Source of the DNA: Solen grandis
Taxonomy: Eukaryota > Mollusca > Bivalvia > Adapedonta > Solenidae
DNA: 64,000 bases
Assembly: GCA_021229015.1 (NCBI GenBank)
Contig: CM037783.1
Coordinates: 27,474,605 to 27,538,604, forward strand
Direction: 5' to 3'
Below are positions 47,384 through 57,966 of this stretch, piece by piece. The notes beneath the pieces were generated by a model. The model did no database searches and was not told where the DNA came from. It saw only the letters and a program-made list of their open reading frames with translations. The number at the start of each line of letters is the position of its first letter. Within the stretch, counting starts at the first letter, position 1. The position numbers and the translations under genes are program-made.

Positions 47384-47587
47384 TCAAAGTAATTCTGAGT
47401 ATTGTGCATATTGTTTTGCAAGGTTATCATCCCTTCTTTTCTCATTAAGTCCTTGTGACAGGATATCATTGTCTAGGTACATCTTTTCATGAAGTACCAT
47501 CTCTATGATGATTCTGACTCTTAATTCAGCTGTTCTCTCAGTTGAACCATATGTAAACACACCATCACAAGAGTGCAAGCGAATGAA
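47384..47587 (-). CDS. Exon-like frame, unassigned protein
   Basis: The minus-strand frame opens after a good acceptor (ttcatttttcag ending at 47588) and runs to TGA at 47384-47386. It reads CDGVFTYGSTERTAELRVR, IIIEMVLHEKMYLDND and LAKQYAQYSELL. The GSTERTAELRVR...EMV pattern resembles the helix following the catalytic-Cys box of OTU/vertnin-like proteins, common in invertebrate transposon-derived genes. The preceding exon was not found, so the assignment is tentative. The acceptor is immediately preceded by a GTTACAGGCGTGAC word of the motif cluster. It may be the last exon of a decayed gene. Confidence 0.35.
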   Translation of the reverse strand, partial: FIRLHSCDGVFTYGSTERTAELRVRIIIEMVLHEKMYLDNDILSQGLNEKRRDDNLAKQYAQYSELL

Positions 47588-48450
47588 CTGAAAAATGAAT
47601 AGACGAGTCACGCCTGTAACAATGCCCTGTCACACCTGTCACAAAATTTCAGCAAAGGTTGGTTCAATGACTAAGATAAAGTGCAAAAAATGTATGAAAT
47701 GGATAAAGTTATAGAGGATTAGCAAGAGTCTTATTTCATACTCCAATCTAACATCCATTTCAAGTATGTTTTTGTTACTACTGTAACATGACATTTAACA
47801 GTCACTCCTGTAACAGAAATTAATCAATTTATTGGTTCTCTGGATCCCACTCATATAGCTGAGGATAACATACACTTAATATCAAAATGATATCCCAACA
47901 GCTAGAATAGCACAAAACATCGACAAGTTTGTCATAATACATTATAAATATCTGCTGAAATGACGAAAAAGTCACACCTGTAACAATTGTACTCACTCCC
48001 GTTACAAAAAAGCATGTTACGGGAGTGGTCACTGTTACAGGAGTGATATATTTTGTGAAAAACCCTATTTCAAACGACATGAAGTCTCACTAGGTGGGGT
48101 AAACACTTTTTATACAAAATACACAACTTGTCTGAATCAACTGCACAAACATATTAATATAATATCTGTTGAAAAAAAAAATACAAGTGTAACAGATGTG
48201 ACCCGACAAAAAATTATGCATAATATGTACTTGCTTTTCTGGCATCAGATGCATCTTCTTTCAAAGTTTTTCAAAATGCCACCTTTTCCACTTGTACAAC
48301 AGGAAGTTGACAAAGTGTTTTAAGGGAGATCACTTTCAAAAGACTTGGGGGATCAGTTATTATTTTGCATTTGTACATCTTTGTTACAGGAGTGACGCTT
48401 ATCCTGGGGACAGTTAGATTTTGAACGAAATCAGTAGCAAATGTTACAAA

Positions 48451-49109
48451 AGACATTAAAATTATGCTTTTATTGTGTAAATAAGACCTTAGTCAATGAA
48501 ACCTCAGCAGACTTAGTAGCTGTAATGCATATTCTACCTATTATGAATCAGAGTATATGAGTGACACTGATGAGGGACAGTCCAATTATGGTCCATGAGG
48601 GGTAATAAAATGGGTGGGAAACAACTCCAAAGTTATTATGAAGCAAATGTATACATGATTTACAAAGAACTTAACAGTCTCTGTCTGTTGGCACCGTAAA
48701 ATGCAGCTTTTTGTACAGTTTTCAGTGCAAAATTCTAGAAAGACAGGAATTTAGACGAAATTTGATATTGACTCTTATACATTGAATAAATTTTCTTCAG
48801 CTCTATTTACTAACATTCATTTGTCTCCATAATACTTGTGTCTGAATGTGCCTGAACTACAGCAAAACCTTGTTAAAAAGAAATCATGGAACCAAGATGA
48901 TTATTTTATATAATAAGCCTTCGGAGCAAAAGCTCAATGAAAACTGACACAATTGGTCAGTCCGTTTGTCTGTAGACAAGATTTGTCAAAACTATTTCTT
49001 GGCTACAGTTTGATGGATATTGACTTTGATTTACAAAACTGGTAAGTATATATATATAACCAAGCCTAGTTGCCCATACTGTTTGCATGTCATGACCGGA
49101 TTGATTTTA
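48451..49109. other. No recognised gene
   Basis: AT-rich sequence leading into the repeat nest at 49110. Nothing recognised. Confidence 0.35.
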
Positions 49110-49616
49110 AATTAGTTATGGTCCTTTGTTATATTTATATTGTCGTATCAAATGTTAAAAGTTTTGCATGCAAGTCAACCTTATATTGCAATAACCGTTC
49201 ATGGTGTTGACTTGAATGTTTATAAATATGTTCAATGGCATTAGAAAACCAAGGTAAGTAACTCTTGATTGAATTTAATACATATTACTATATACATATA
49301 AGGCAAATTAATTAATTTTAGCTTCATTAAATGATCATCCCTGCCAAATTTAATCAAATTCTGTCCAGCAGATTCATAGGAGATGTCGTTTAAAGATTTC
49401 ACTATATACATATAAAGCAAATTAGCCCCGCCCCTGGTGGCCATGTTTTTTCCAGATTGGCATAATTTCAGCAAGTTTTGTGAAGCTTCACTCAAAGATC
49501 ATCTCTGCCAACTTAAATCAAATTCTGTCCCGCGGTTTCAGAGATGATGTCATTTAAAGATTTCACAATACATATGAGCCGCGATCTGACAAAAGGGGGC
49601 TAAATGACATAGATCA

Positions 49617-49650
49617 TGACGTCAAGAAAAATGTGATTAAAGTTACGTCA
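49617..49650. promoter_or_regulatory. Two CRE-type sites upstream of the DUF7869-type gene
   Basis: TGACGTCA at 49617-49624 and TTACGTCA at 49643-49650 lie between the left TIR and the first ATG (49744). They are candidate transposon promoter elements of CREB/ATF type. No TATA box is obvious. Role inferred. Confidence 0.35.
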
Positions 49651-49743
49651 TTTGTTTTGGTGTAAATCACATGTTAGTTTTAAAACACGCTTGACTAGTT
49701 GAAATTCAAAACATCTATTTTGATTCCTGAAGTGCAATTTCGG

Positions 49744-52700
49744 ATGGATGAAGACATTGATGTAAGTATCAATCTCATTTATTTCTTATACATGTAGATC
49801 TATATAAATTCCATATATTTTGTACAGATCAATGGAAGAGATTTCATTTTGGTATCAACTGCATCATTCGATCGCCGCCATTTGCAGTCAATGTCATTTT
49901 GTATCGAAGCCTTAATCTGAAAAAAAAATTGTCGCAATATGAAAGTACAAACCATAATTTGGCATATGTATATGATTAACAGTTAAAAATGTATTTAACT
50001 ATATCTAGCTAGATATACTATGAATTACGAGATAAAATCGTATCTGATCAGACTGACATTGTATTACTCAACTTTACCGCAGGGAGTGTAAGAATCAAGT
50101 CAGTTATATGTTTTCCATAAAGATGATATTTCCCATATAATTTATAACGAATTTTTAATGAAACAAAACAATAAAATGTTATAAATCAAATTTTCATAGA
50201 ATAGAAAATCGGGTTTCATTTATCATATGTAATTTTTAACGTACATGATTTCAAGTTGTGGTGGTGGTGTAGTGGTTACGTAGGAGAAATGCCATTCTTT
50301 TGGATAAGGTTCGGTCCACATACGAATACATTTTTTTTTTCATTATGCACTTTTATTTTTTACACACGATTTCAGTTTTGATGTTTTTGCTTGACTGTTT
50401 ACAATACAATCCTATCTTGGCAACATTATTAATTTATTTATTTATTAGATCTAAGATCTAATAAATAAATAAATTATTCTAGGATACAAGCGTTATATAA
50501 CATATAGATCTAATTACTTTTTTCACCCAAATACCCTTGTGATTATGATAAATCAATTACATGTAATAACATATTAATTTTTAATTTATGATAACTCAGT
50601 GGTAGTGGTACTTTACGCCTCTTGCTTTTACCTTAAACATATATTTCGGAACATTTGACATTTTACTGTCAAAACAAATATAAAACGGGAAAGCTTAAAT
50701 CCCTGTACGAGATTTATGAGATAATGTTGACAGTCGATGATCACGCGTATGACATTAGTTATTATATACATCTCAATTTAATAGAATCATATAATTTTAT
50801 GTTACCGAAAATTATATAATTTCTATTACTTTTCAGGATTTGGAAAGTATTCTTTCCGAGCATTTTGGAAGAACTCCTTTGAACACACCGTTTGGATCAC
50901 AGGAGGTGGCAGATGAAGAACTGGTTGAAGAGGACGAGGAAGAACAAGTTGTCAGTGTAGAACAATGTGCCCATCAGTTTATACAGCAAGAGTGTCGTGA
51001 AAGCTCGGGCAGTGAATCCGATGATGTATTTGTTGACAATGAGGATGATGACTATGTGAAACTCAAAAGGATGAAGGAAGAAGGATGTTTGTGTCGCCTA
51101 AACTGCACAGCTAAGTTTACATTCAGTGATATGTATAAGCATATGCTTAATGTTAAAGAAATGGGAAGGGACGAAAAAGATATGTACATTATGGGTACAC
51201 TTATCGACTGCGACAAAACTCATACGAAGAGAGGAAAGAAAAGAAGAAAGAGCAGAAAACAGTTCATGTTTTCAGGTCAACATATATGCAAAGCCCTCTT
51301 CATGTTAGTGTATAATGTTGGAAAGAAATGCCTAGCAAATATAATTACACACATGGATAAAAATGGAGCAGTGTCACGAACCCATGGCAATGTTGGGAAA
51401 ACATCTAAAAAAGCATTAACTTTTGAAACCATCAAGGCAACAGTGACGTTCATCATTAATTTCGCAGACATGCATGGTTTGCCACAACCAGCAGCCCCTC
51501 GAGGTCGCGACAACATGCCACCTATATACTTGCACTGTCAGACTACAAAAAAGTATGTACATGCAGAGTATCAAGCTTCAGCAGCTGATGGTGAACGGAC
51601 AATGAAATATTCCACGTTTGTCAAAGTTTGGAATATCTGTGTACCACACATTTGCATAGCTTCTCCTCAAGATGACGTCTGTGCGACATGTGAGAAGCTT
51701 CGAAAGAAGGTGGCTGATGCCCGGGATGAAGAAGAGAAGCTGACATCTGCAAATGATCTGAAACAGCACATTATATCTGCACAGAAAGAGAGGGCTCTGT
51801 ACAACCAGTGCATTCAGCGAGCATTACAAGATAATGATAATGGCATAACATATTGTCATTTGACATTTGATTTCTGCCAGAATGTGATCATTCCACACCA
51901 CGGTCGGCAAATGGGTCCTTTGTATTTTACGTCTCCGCGTAAGATACATATATTTGGAGTACGTTTGGACTGGATTCCAAGGCAGCTTAATTTCTTGATG
52001 GATGAGAATGAGACCATTGGTCAAGATGGCACATTAACTCATGGTCCAAATGCTGTCATCAGCATGCTCGACTGGGTGCTGGATACGTACAGAACAGATG
52101 TGCCGACATGTGCCTTCCATGCAGATAATTGTCCAGGTAAACAATGAGCAGAATTTAAAGTCTTAAATTCATTTAATACATATAAGTTATTGTATACATA
52201 GAATACTTATATTAAATTTTAACGTTCTATACATGAAATTACATAATGATGAAACGTACAATATCAATATCATATATAAAATTATAAATGATATGAATTT
52301 CATTTAATACTTTTCCCCCCTTTTTTTGCTAATACATGAATATTATTTATACTATAGAGACAATGTTGAGTTTGTTACGTGTTGATAAAGAAAGTNNNNN
52401 NNNNNNNNNNNNNNNNNNNNNNNNNNNNNNNNNNNNNNNNNNNNNNNNNNNNNNNNNNNNNNNNNNNNNNNNNNNNNNNNNNNNNNNNNNNNNNNATGCT
52501 ATAATTAGATAACGTGATATGCTTTTTAACTCCATGCAAAAATTAAATCTACATTTCCAGGACAAAATAAGAACCGTTATGTCCTCGGATACTTTGCATG
52601 GAGAGTAATGACCGGCCGACATCAGCTGATTGAGTACATGATGCAGATACCTGGACATGCTCGGTGCAGAATCGACGGGGGCTTTGGTCATATCAAACAG

Positions 52701-53661
52701 TTATATAGACGCACAGACTGTGACTCTGTTGATCACCTAGAAGATGTAGTTAACTGTTCAGCAGAGACCAATGAGGCCGTACGGTACCCAGCCTGGCAGT
52801 GGCGAGATTGGAAGAGCTTTCTTGAACAAGTCATTCGCCCCATCAAAGGCCTGAGGTATTATTTAAAATAATAATAATATTAATAATAAAAAATAAACAT
52901 CAATTGCAAACAAGTTATCACAACTTATATCAACCTCGATAGCTCTGGCGGCGGCTATGTGGTCATCTAAATGGGAGGAAACCCACTTCTTTCGATGGGT
53001 GATCACTGTGCCCTTTCATGTACGTGACCAGGATTTGAACCAGGCCGAATTGTTGAGAAGCGAAGTGCGTGAACACTAAGCTATCCAGGCACAAGTAATA
53101 TTTCAATGATTTTAATGCCGTCCGTTGTTTTTTTACGCATTTATTTGTACCAAATATACGCCAGAACGCACCATTTTTTTATGGGGATGCCCTACCCCCT
53201 TCCCACATACACACATACACACTCGGAATTCGGCCAACACATTAATTAAAACCAAGCTACGCATGCCCCTGGACATTTAGCTGTTCATTTATTTTTTTAT
53301 CACAATCTGAATGATTTTAATATTTATACCTTAATCATAATTCATTGTTTATAGATATTTATAATTATTCTCGTGGTTTTTATCACTGTTGTCATGGTTA
53401 CATTCCATTTTCAGGACATTCCAGTACTTTCGATTTTCTGCTGAAACCCCGGGTATGGTAACAGTGAGGAAGGAACGTGATGGGGAGGAGACATCAATTC
53501 TTATGATGAAGTCACCAACGCATGTGTTTGACGACACCCTGCCTGACATCATCCCGGCCCGCGGTCTCAGTCGCCAGCGTCAGTCGTACCTGTACAAGGC
53601 TGTTCGACCGTTTGTCCGTCCATGTTTCCAGGATGTGACATGTCCACAACCGGACTATTAA
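49744..53661 (+). CDS. DUF7869-type protein, putative transposase, 619 aa, four exons
   Basis: Exons 49744-49761, 50837-52136, 52561-52855 and 53415-53661, all GT-AG (donors gtaagt, gtaaac, gtatta). They keep frame from ATG to TAA for 619 residues. Seen in order: an acidic N-terminus (EEDEEE, about 37-43); a Cys cluster at 90, 92 and 96; a basic stretch KRGKKRRKSRK; CATC at 288-291; HLTFDF with Asp351; PLYFTSPRKIHIFGV; HADNCPGQNKN with Asp436; GYFAWRVMTG; IPGHARCRIDGGFGHIKQLYRR; and FQYFRFSAETPG near the end. This is the layout of the uncharacterised DUF7869 proteins common in corals, molluscs and arthropods. The D...ADN...D/E series is compatible with an RNase-H-like DDE nuclease, which is my inference. 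The gene sits between matched TIRs, so it is probably the transposase of that element. No stop or frameshift is seen; a scaffold gap lies in intron 2. The very short first coding exon is supported by GTAAGT and phase 0. Confidence 0.75.
50256..50330 (+). repeat. tRNA-like sequence in intron 1
   Basis: A box TGGTGTAGTGG (50265-50275) and a near-B box GGTTCGGTCC (50308-50317) are 43 bp apart, as in tRNAs. The B box deviates at the conserved A. Probably a SINE head or tRNA pseudogene. Confidence 0.4.
50430..50476. repeat. Near-perfect palindrome, 23 bp arms
   Basis: Arms 50430-50452 and 50454-50476 are exact reverse complements around a single A; the centre is AGATCTAAGATCT with (ATTT)n outer parts. 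It lies in intron 1 of the DUF7869-type gene. Confidence 0.85.
52396..52495. other. Assembly gap (100 N)
   Basis: Exactly 100 N inside intron 2 of the DUF7869-type gene. It does not touch coding sequence. Confidence 0.99.
52933..53095 (-). mobile_element. tRNA-derived SINE in intron 3
   Basis: On the minus strand, an A-box-like TAGCTTAGTGT (53073-53083) and a perfect B box GGTTCAAATCC (53031-53041) are followed by a body with 'agtgggtttcctcccattta'. Different body from the SINE at 10905. Located between exons 3 and 4 of the DUF7869-type gene. Confidence 0.65.
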
Positions 53662-55275
53662 CTGTGCAAATGTCTTACAGTGTGGTTATATTTGCTGTAG
53701 AAACTTGTCATTAGATTTAAAGTTTAACCAGGATTAATATTACATCGACCCGTTCTATGGTTGCTAGGCAACATTACTTTTGCCTTTGTTTCACATTACT
53801 CAATATGAGTTAAATATTTTACTAGGTGTTTGTTAACACTCATGTTATGAGTTCAATTGATCACTTCAATGTTCCTTAATAATGATATATAGTTGTGTGT
53901 ATACAATATATGAACCAAGAAAAGGTTTGGATGTGCAGGACAGGACATTCACGTGACAGTAGGTTATTTTGAATGTGCATATCTTCGGAATTTGTAAGGA
54001 TAAAAAGAAAATTCTTTCATTTTATGAAACAGAAATAAATACATTTTCATAATTTGCAAAAAACTCAAATTTGATATTTTTGTCATTTAGACCCCTTTTC
54101 CCAGATCGCGGCCCATATATAAGGCAAATTAGCCCCACCCCTGGCAGCCATGTTTTTTTACAGATCGGAATAATTTTAGCAACTTTTGTGAATGTTCACC
54201 CAAGGATCATCCCTGCCAAATTTAATCAAATTCTGCCCAGCGGTTTCAGAGGTGATGTCGTTTAAAGATTTCACTATATACATATAAGGCAAATTAGCCC
54301 CGCACCTTGAGGCCATGTTTTTTTATAGATCGGAATAATTTTAGCAACTTTTGTGAATGTTCACCCAAGAATCATCCCTGCCAAATTTAATCAAATTCTG
54401 TCCAGTGTTTTGAGAGGAGATGATGTTTAAAGATTTCACTATATACATATAGGCAAATTAGCCCCTCCCTGGCGGACATGTTTTTTTAAAGATTGGAATA
54501 ATTTTAGCAATCTTGGTAGAGAGTTACCCAAGGAACATCTGTACCAAAATATTTTGAAATCTGGCCAACAGTTTTGAAGGAGATGATTTTTAAAGTTTTC
54601 ACAATTTTTTTCTTTCCATTGCCATGGTAACCAGAGTTCCACATGGATCAAGTTTATTTTAGCAACTTTTGTGAAGGTTCACCCAAGTAACATTCCTGCC
54701 AAGTTTAATCAAATTCTGTCCAGCGGTTTCAGAGGAGATGATGTTAAAAGATTTCACTATATACATATAGGCAAATTAGCCCCTCCCTGGCGGCCATGTT
54801 TTTTTAAAGATTGGAATAATTTTAGCAATCTTGGTAGGGAGTTACCCAAGGAACATCTGTACCAAAATATTTTGAAATCTGGCCAACAGTTTTGAAGGAG
54901 ATGATTTTTAAGGTTTTCACAATTTTTTTCTTTCCGTTGCCATGGTAACCAGAGTTCCATATGGATCAAGTTTATTTTAGCAACTTTTGTGAAGGTTCAC
55001 CCAAGAAACCTTCCTGCCAAGTTTAATCAAATTCTGCCCAGCAGTTTCAGAGGAGATGTCGTTTAAAGTAAATTGTGCACGACGGACCCTTTTTAACTTA
55101 GAAATTTTGGTTAAAGTTTTGCATGCAAGGTTTTTTCATGTTTATATCTCAGTATCAAGGTATGGGATTGATTGAAACATCTTTAATATATCTAGGGGTA
55201 TCATATTATCAAGGTAAATAACTCTTGATTAAATATGATACTAATTATGGCCCCTTTTTAACTTAAAAATTTTGG

Positions 55276-55637
55276 TTTCTATCGTTTGGAAGACTTAATT
55301 ACAACCAACTGGCAGCGGTGACGATAATAAGTCACTTAACTAGAGATTTGTTTTCGTAGAAAACTGATGTCATCCTCCCCCCACACCCCCCTCCCCATCG
55401 CCTCACATACACACTTACACGGAGGCACTCAGTGACCTTGCTTTATTTGCCTTGAAAAGATAGACCCACCAGGATTTCAGTTACCAAAACATTAGCTCAC
55501 TTTTTTCAAACAGTGACTTGTAAATAGGAATACATTATTATTTTTTACATGTAAAAAAATAATTAGGAAGACATAAATGAAATTTAATTTCAATAGCATG
55601 AGTCAAACTGGTGGTATCTTAAGGACACAAAATTGTA
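55276..55637. other. No recognised feature
   Basis: Contains a C-rich patch (55377-55400). No gene or element terminus. Confidence 0.4.
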
Positions 55638-56540
55638 TACAAGAGGGTCATGATGCCCTGGATCACTCACCTGAGTATAGGGTTACCCAAGCAACATCAG
55701 TCTGTATTAAAACATTTTAAAATCTGGCCAATAGTTTTGAAGGAGATGATCCTCGCTGCCAAATTTAATCAAATTCTGTCCAACAGATTCAGAAGAAAGG
55801 TCATTTTAAGTTTTTAATATATACATATAAAGAGAAAATTAGCCCCGCCCATGGCGGCCATGTTTTTTTACGAATCGGAATAATTTTAGCAACTTTTGTG
55901 AAGCTTAACCTAATGATCCTCCCTGCCAAATTTAATCAAATTCTGTCCCGCAGTTTCAGAGGAGATGTGGTTTAAAGATTTCACAAAAAACATATAAGGC
56001 AAATTAGCCCCGCCCCTGGCGGACATGTTTTTTTATGGATCAGAATAGTTTTAACAACTTTTGTGAAGCTTCACCCAAGGAACATCCCTGCCAAATATTA
56101 TCAAATTTTGTCCAGCGGTGTCAAAGAGATGATGTTTAAAGATTTCACTATATATAAGATAAATTAGCCCCACCCCTGGTGGCCATGTTTTTTTCCCCGA
56201 TAGGAATAATTTTAGCAATCTTTGTAGAGAGTTACCCAAGGAACATCTGTACCAAAATATTTTGAAATCTGGCCAATTGTTTTGAAGGAGATGATTTTAA
56301 AGTTTTCATTTTTTTTTTCTTTCTGTTGCCATGGCAACCAGAGTTCCACATGGATCAAGTTTATTTTAGCAACACTTTTGAAGGTTCACACAAGGAACAT
56401 CACTGCCAAGCTTAATCAAATTCTGCCCAGCGGTTTCAGAGGAGTTGTCGTTTTAAGTAAATTGCTGACGACGGATGACGATTGATGGAGGGTGGTCACA
56501 AAAGCTCACCTTGACACTTTGTGCTCAGATGAGCTAAAAA
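55638..56540 (-). mobile_element. Helentron-like element, minus strand
   Basis: Left end ACAAGAGGGTCatgatGCCC then CACTCACCTGAG. Right end AGCTCACCTTGACAC/GTGCTCAGATGAGCTAAAAA at 56504-56540. The core matches 54115-55085 closely. Confidence 0.8.
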
Positions 56541-56971
56541 GGGAAAAAACTCCAATAAGAAACCTTGGAAATGGATTATGCTCTTGTGTACTGCAATTCT
56601 CGTTCATCACGTCTACCAACCTATAAAGTTTCAAGGATATATGTCTCATAGTGCATGAGTAATGCTCTTGACAAAAAATAAGAATGAAATTTAACGAAGG
56701 GCAATTACTCCAAAAATATGATGCAAAGAGTTACAGTTCTTGTTCAGGACACTTCTCCTCCGTGAGATCTATCCCCCTGTGAAGTTTCAAGTTAATAGCT
56801 TTGATACTTTTTGAATTTTGCTCCAGACAAAAATTGTGACAGACAGACAGATGGACAGAAAACTCTGACAAAAATAATGTCTCCCCATATAAATATAGGG
56901 GGAGACATATTGATCGCACATTTGTGATTACTTACTTACTTATTATATTATTATTCACTGCATTTAAAATT
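56541..56971 (-). repeat. GGGGAGACAT-family repeat, minus strand
   Basis: Units with 'ctccaaaaatatgatgc', 'tcaagttaatagctttgatac' and 'ttttgctccagacaaaaatt'. The palindrome ATGTCTCCCC-atataaatatag-GGGGAGACAT at 56877-56910 is its 5' terminus. The other end is cut off. Confidence 0.6.
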
Positions 56972-57665
56972 AACAAGAGCTGTCAGAGGACAGCATGCTC
57001 AACTATTTGAAATGCTTGATGGTAAATCTAATTAAATCTATTTCAATTCTTGCTCTTCAAATACCCTGTATGTATAATATATATATTTATCATATGACAT
57101 TATGCTCAAACAGCTGTTTCCTGTTTCGTATAATCATCACATATTTTCTTATATTTAACATACAACTTTTAGGCCGAATTACATCACTCCACCTCACATG
57201 TGTGTATTCTATATATGTGCATAAGTGTGTTGAACTCGAACAGCTGGATTATTGTGTTTGATGCAACTAACTTTGATCAAAAAGATGCATTATTCATACG
57301 ATGTTGAAAATGTATGAGAAATACACGCATTAAATCGTTATTTTCAGTAATTACTTAACACTGTTTTCTTGTTGTTAGATTACAAATAGTATTTCATTCA
57401 GAGTCCATTTATTTGTGTATTTGTATGTTTGTTGTTATACTCGCGATTTACTGTCACTATTGGTCATATGATAAAAAGAATCTGACATGAATTGTTGTTT
57501 CATATCAAAATTACTACGTTCCAGAGGCTCGCTTAATAACATTTTTATGAACTCGTTTAGTAAAATTTGATATGAAATAACAATGTATGTCAGATCCTAT
57601 ATATATATATAATGGTCAAAAATGATATACCTTGATAGTCTGATACCCCTGAATATGTTTATGAA
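56972..57665 (-). mobile_element. Helentron-like element, GACTATTC family, 5'-truncated
   Basis: 3' end AACAAGA then GCTGTC-agag-GACAGC and GCTCAACTATT at 56972-57007. The remnant core ('gtctgatacccctgaatatg') ends at ~57665. Between lies AT-rich sequence with a (TA)n run near 57600. Confidence 0.65.
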
Positions 57666-57966
57666 GTCTAAAATCAAGTTATGCTCCAGACCAAAATTAA
57701 GTACAATATTAAACAAAGGGCAATAACTCCAAAAATATGATGTGCAGAGTTACACCTTGCGAATGACTGTTCTCCTCCATGACATCTATCCACCTGTGAT
57801 ACTTCAAGTTAATAGCTTTGATACGAGGGCGAGTCAATAAATAACCAGCCTATGACATCTCCGATCAACCGAGACATCCACGATTTTCACGCATTGTTTC
57901 AATACATGTACTATACCTGTGTACAAAACTACACATGTATATGGTCATTTGTTTGTCAGATATTGA

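Larger units (their letters stand above)
45110..48450. repeat. Scattered GTTACAGGAGTGAC motif on both strands
   Basis: About 16 close variants of this 14-mer or its reverse complement occur, for example at 45135, 45153, 45305, 45325, 47609, 47628, 47801, 47971, 48015, 48031 and 48383. Forms near 45.1-45.4 kb are plus; at 47.6-48.0 kb they are mostly reversed; both occur around 48.0 kb. Spacing is irregular, so it is neither a simple satellite nor a CRISPR-like array. On the minus strand some translate as VTPVT, giving spurious repetitive frames. Function unknown. Confidence 0.55.
49576..54114 (+). mobile_element. DNA transposon with 34 bp TIRs carrying a DUF7869-type gene
   Basis: The left TIR (49576-49609, starting GAGCCGCGATCTG) and right TIR (54081-54114, ending CAGATCGCGGCCC) match at 30 of 34 bases as inverted repeats. 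Outside them, 'ttcacaatacat(at)' and '(at)ataaggcaaattagcc' rejoin to the common core of the host repeat. This gives a short AT-rich target duplication (AT or ATAT; ambiguous). Inside is one four-exon gene, an AATAAA at 54034-54039 just before the right TIR, a 23 bp-arm palindrome (50430-50476), a tRNA-like sequence and a SINE. No other gene. Confidence 0.75.
49285..55085 (-). mobile_element. Helentron-like fragment hosting the DUF7869 transposon
   Basis: 49285-49575 and 54115-55085 together form a minus-strand GCTCACCTGAG-family body ('acatataaggcaaattagcc', 'ccatggtaaccagagttcca'). Both terminal structures are lost (right side stops at 'gcacgacgga'). The break at 49575/54115 falls within 'acatataaggc', which is intact in the sister units at 54282 and 55990. 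Confidence 0.7.
49110..55275 (+). repeat. GACTATTC-family core, split by the nested elements
   Basis: The fragments 49110-49284 ('aaagttttgcatgcaagtca', 'aataaccgttcatggtgttga') and 55086-55275 ('acttagaaattttggttaaag', 'ggggtatcat') are the two halves of the ~165 bp core seen at 8564-10201. Neither terminus is preserved. This is the outermost layer of the nest. Confidence 0.6.

Noticed and set aside
45110..48450. CRISPR-like array of a 14 bp word
   Set aside because: Spacing is irregular, orientation varies, the words are degenerate, and the DNA is eukaryotic.
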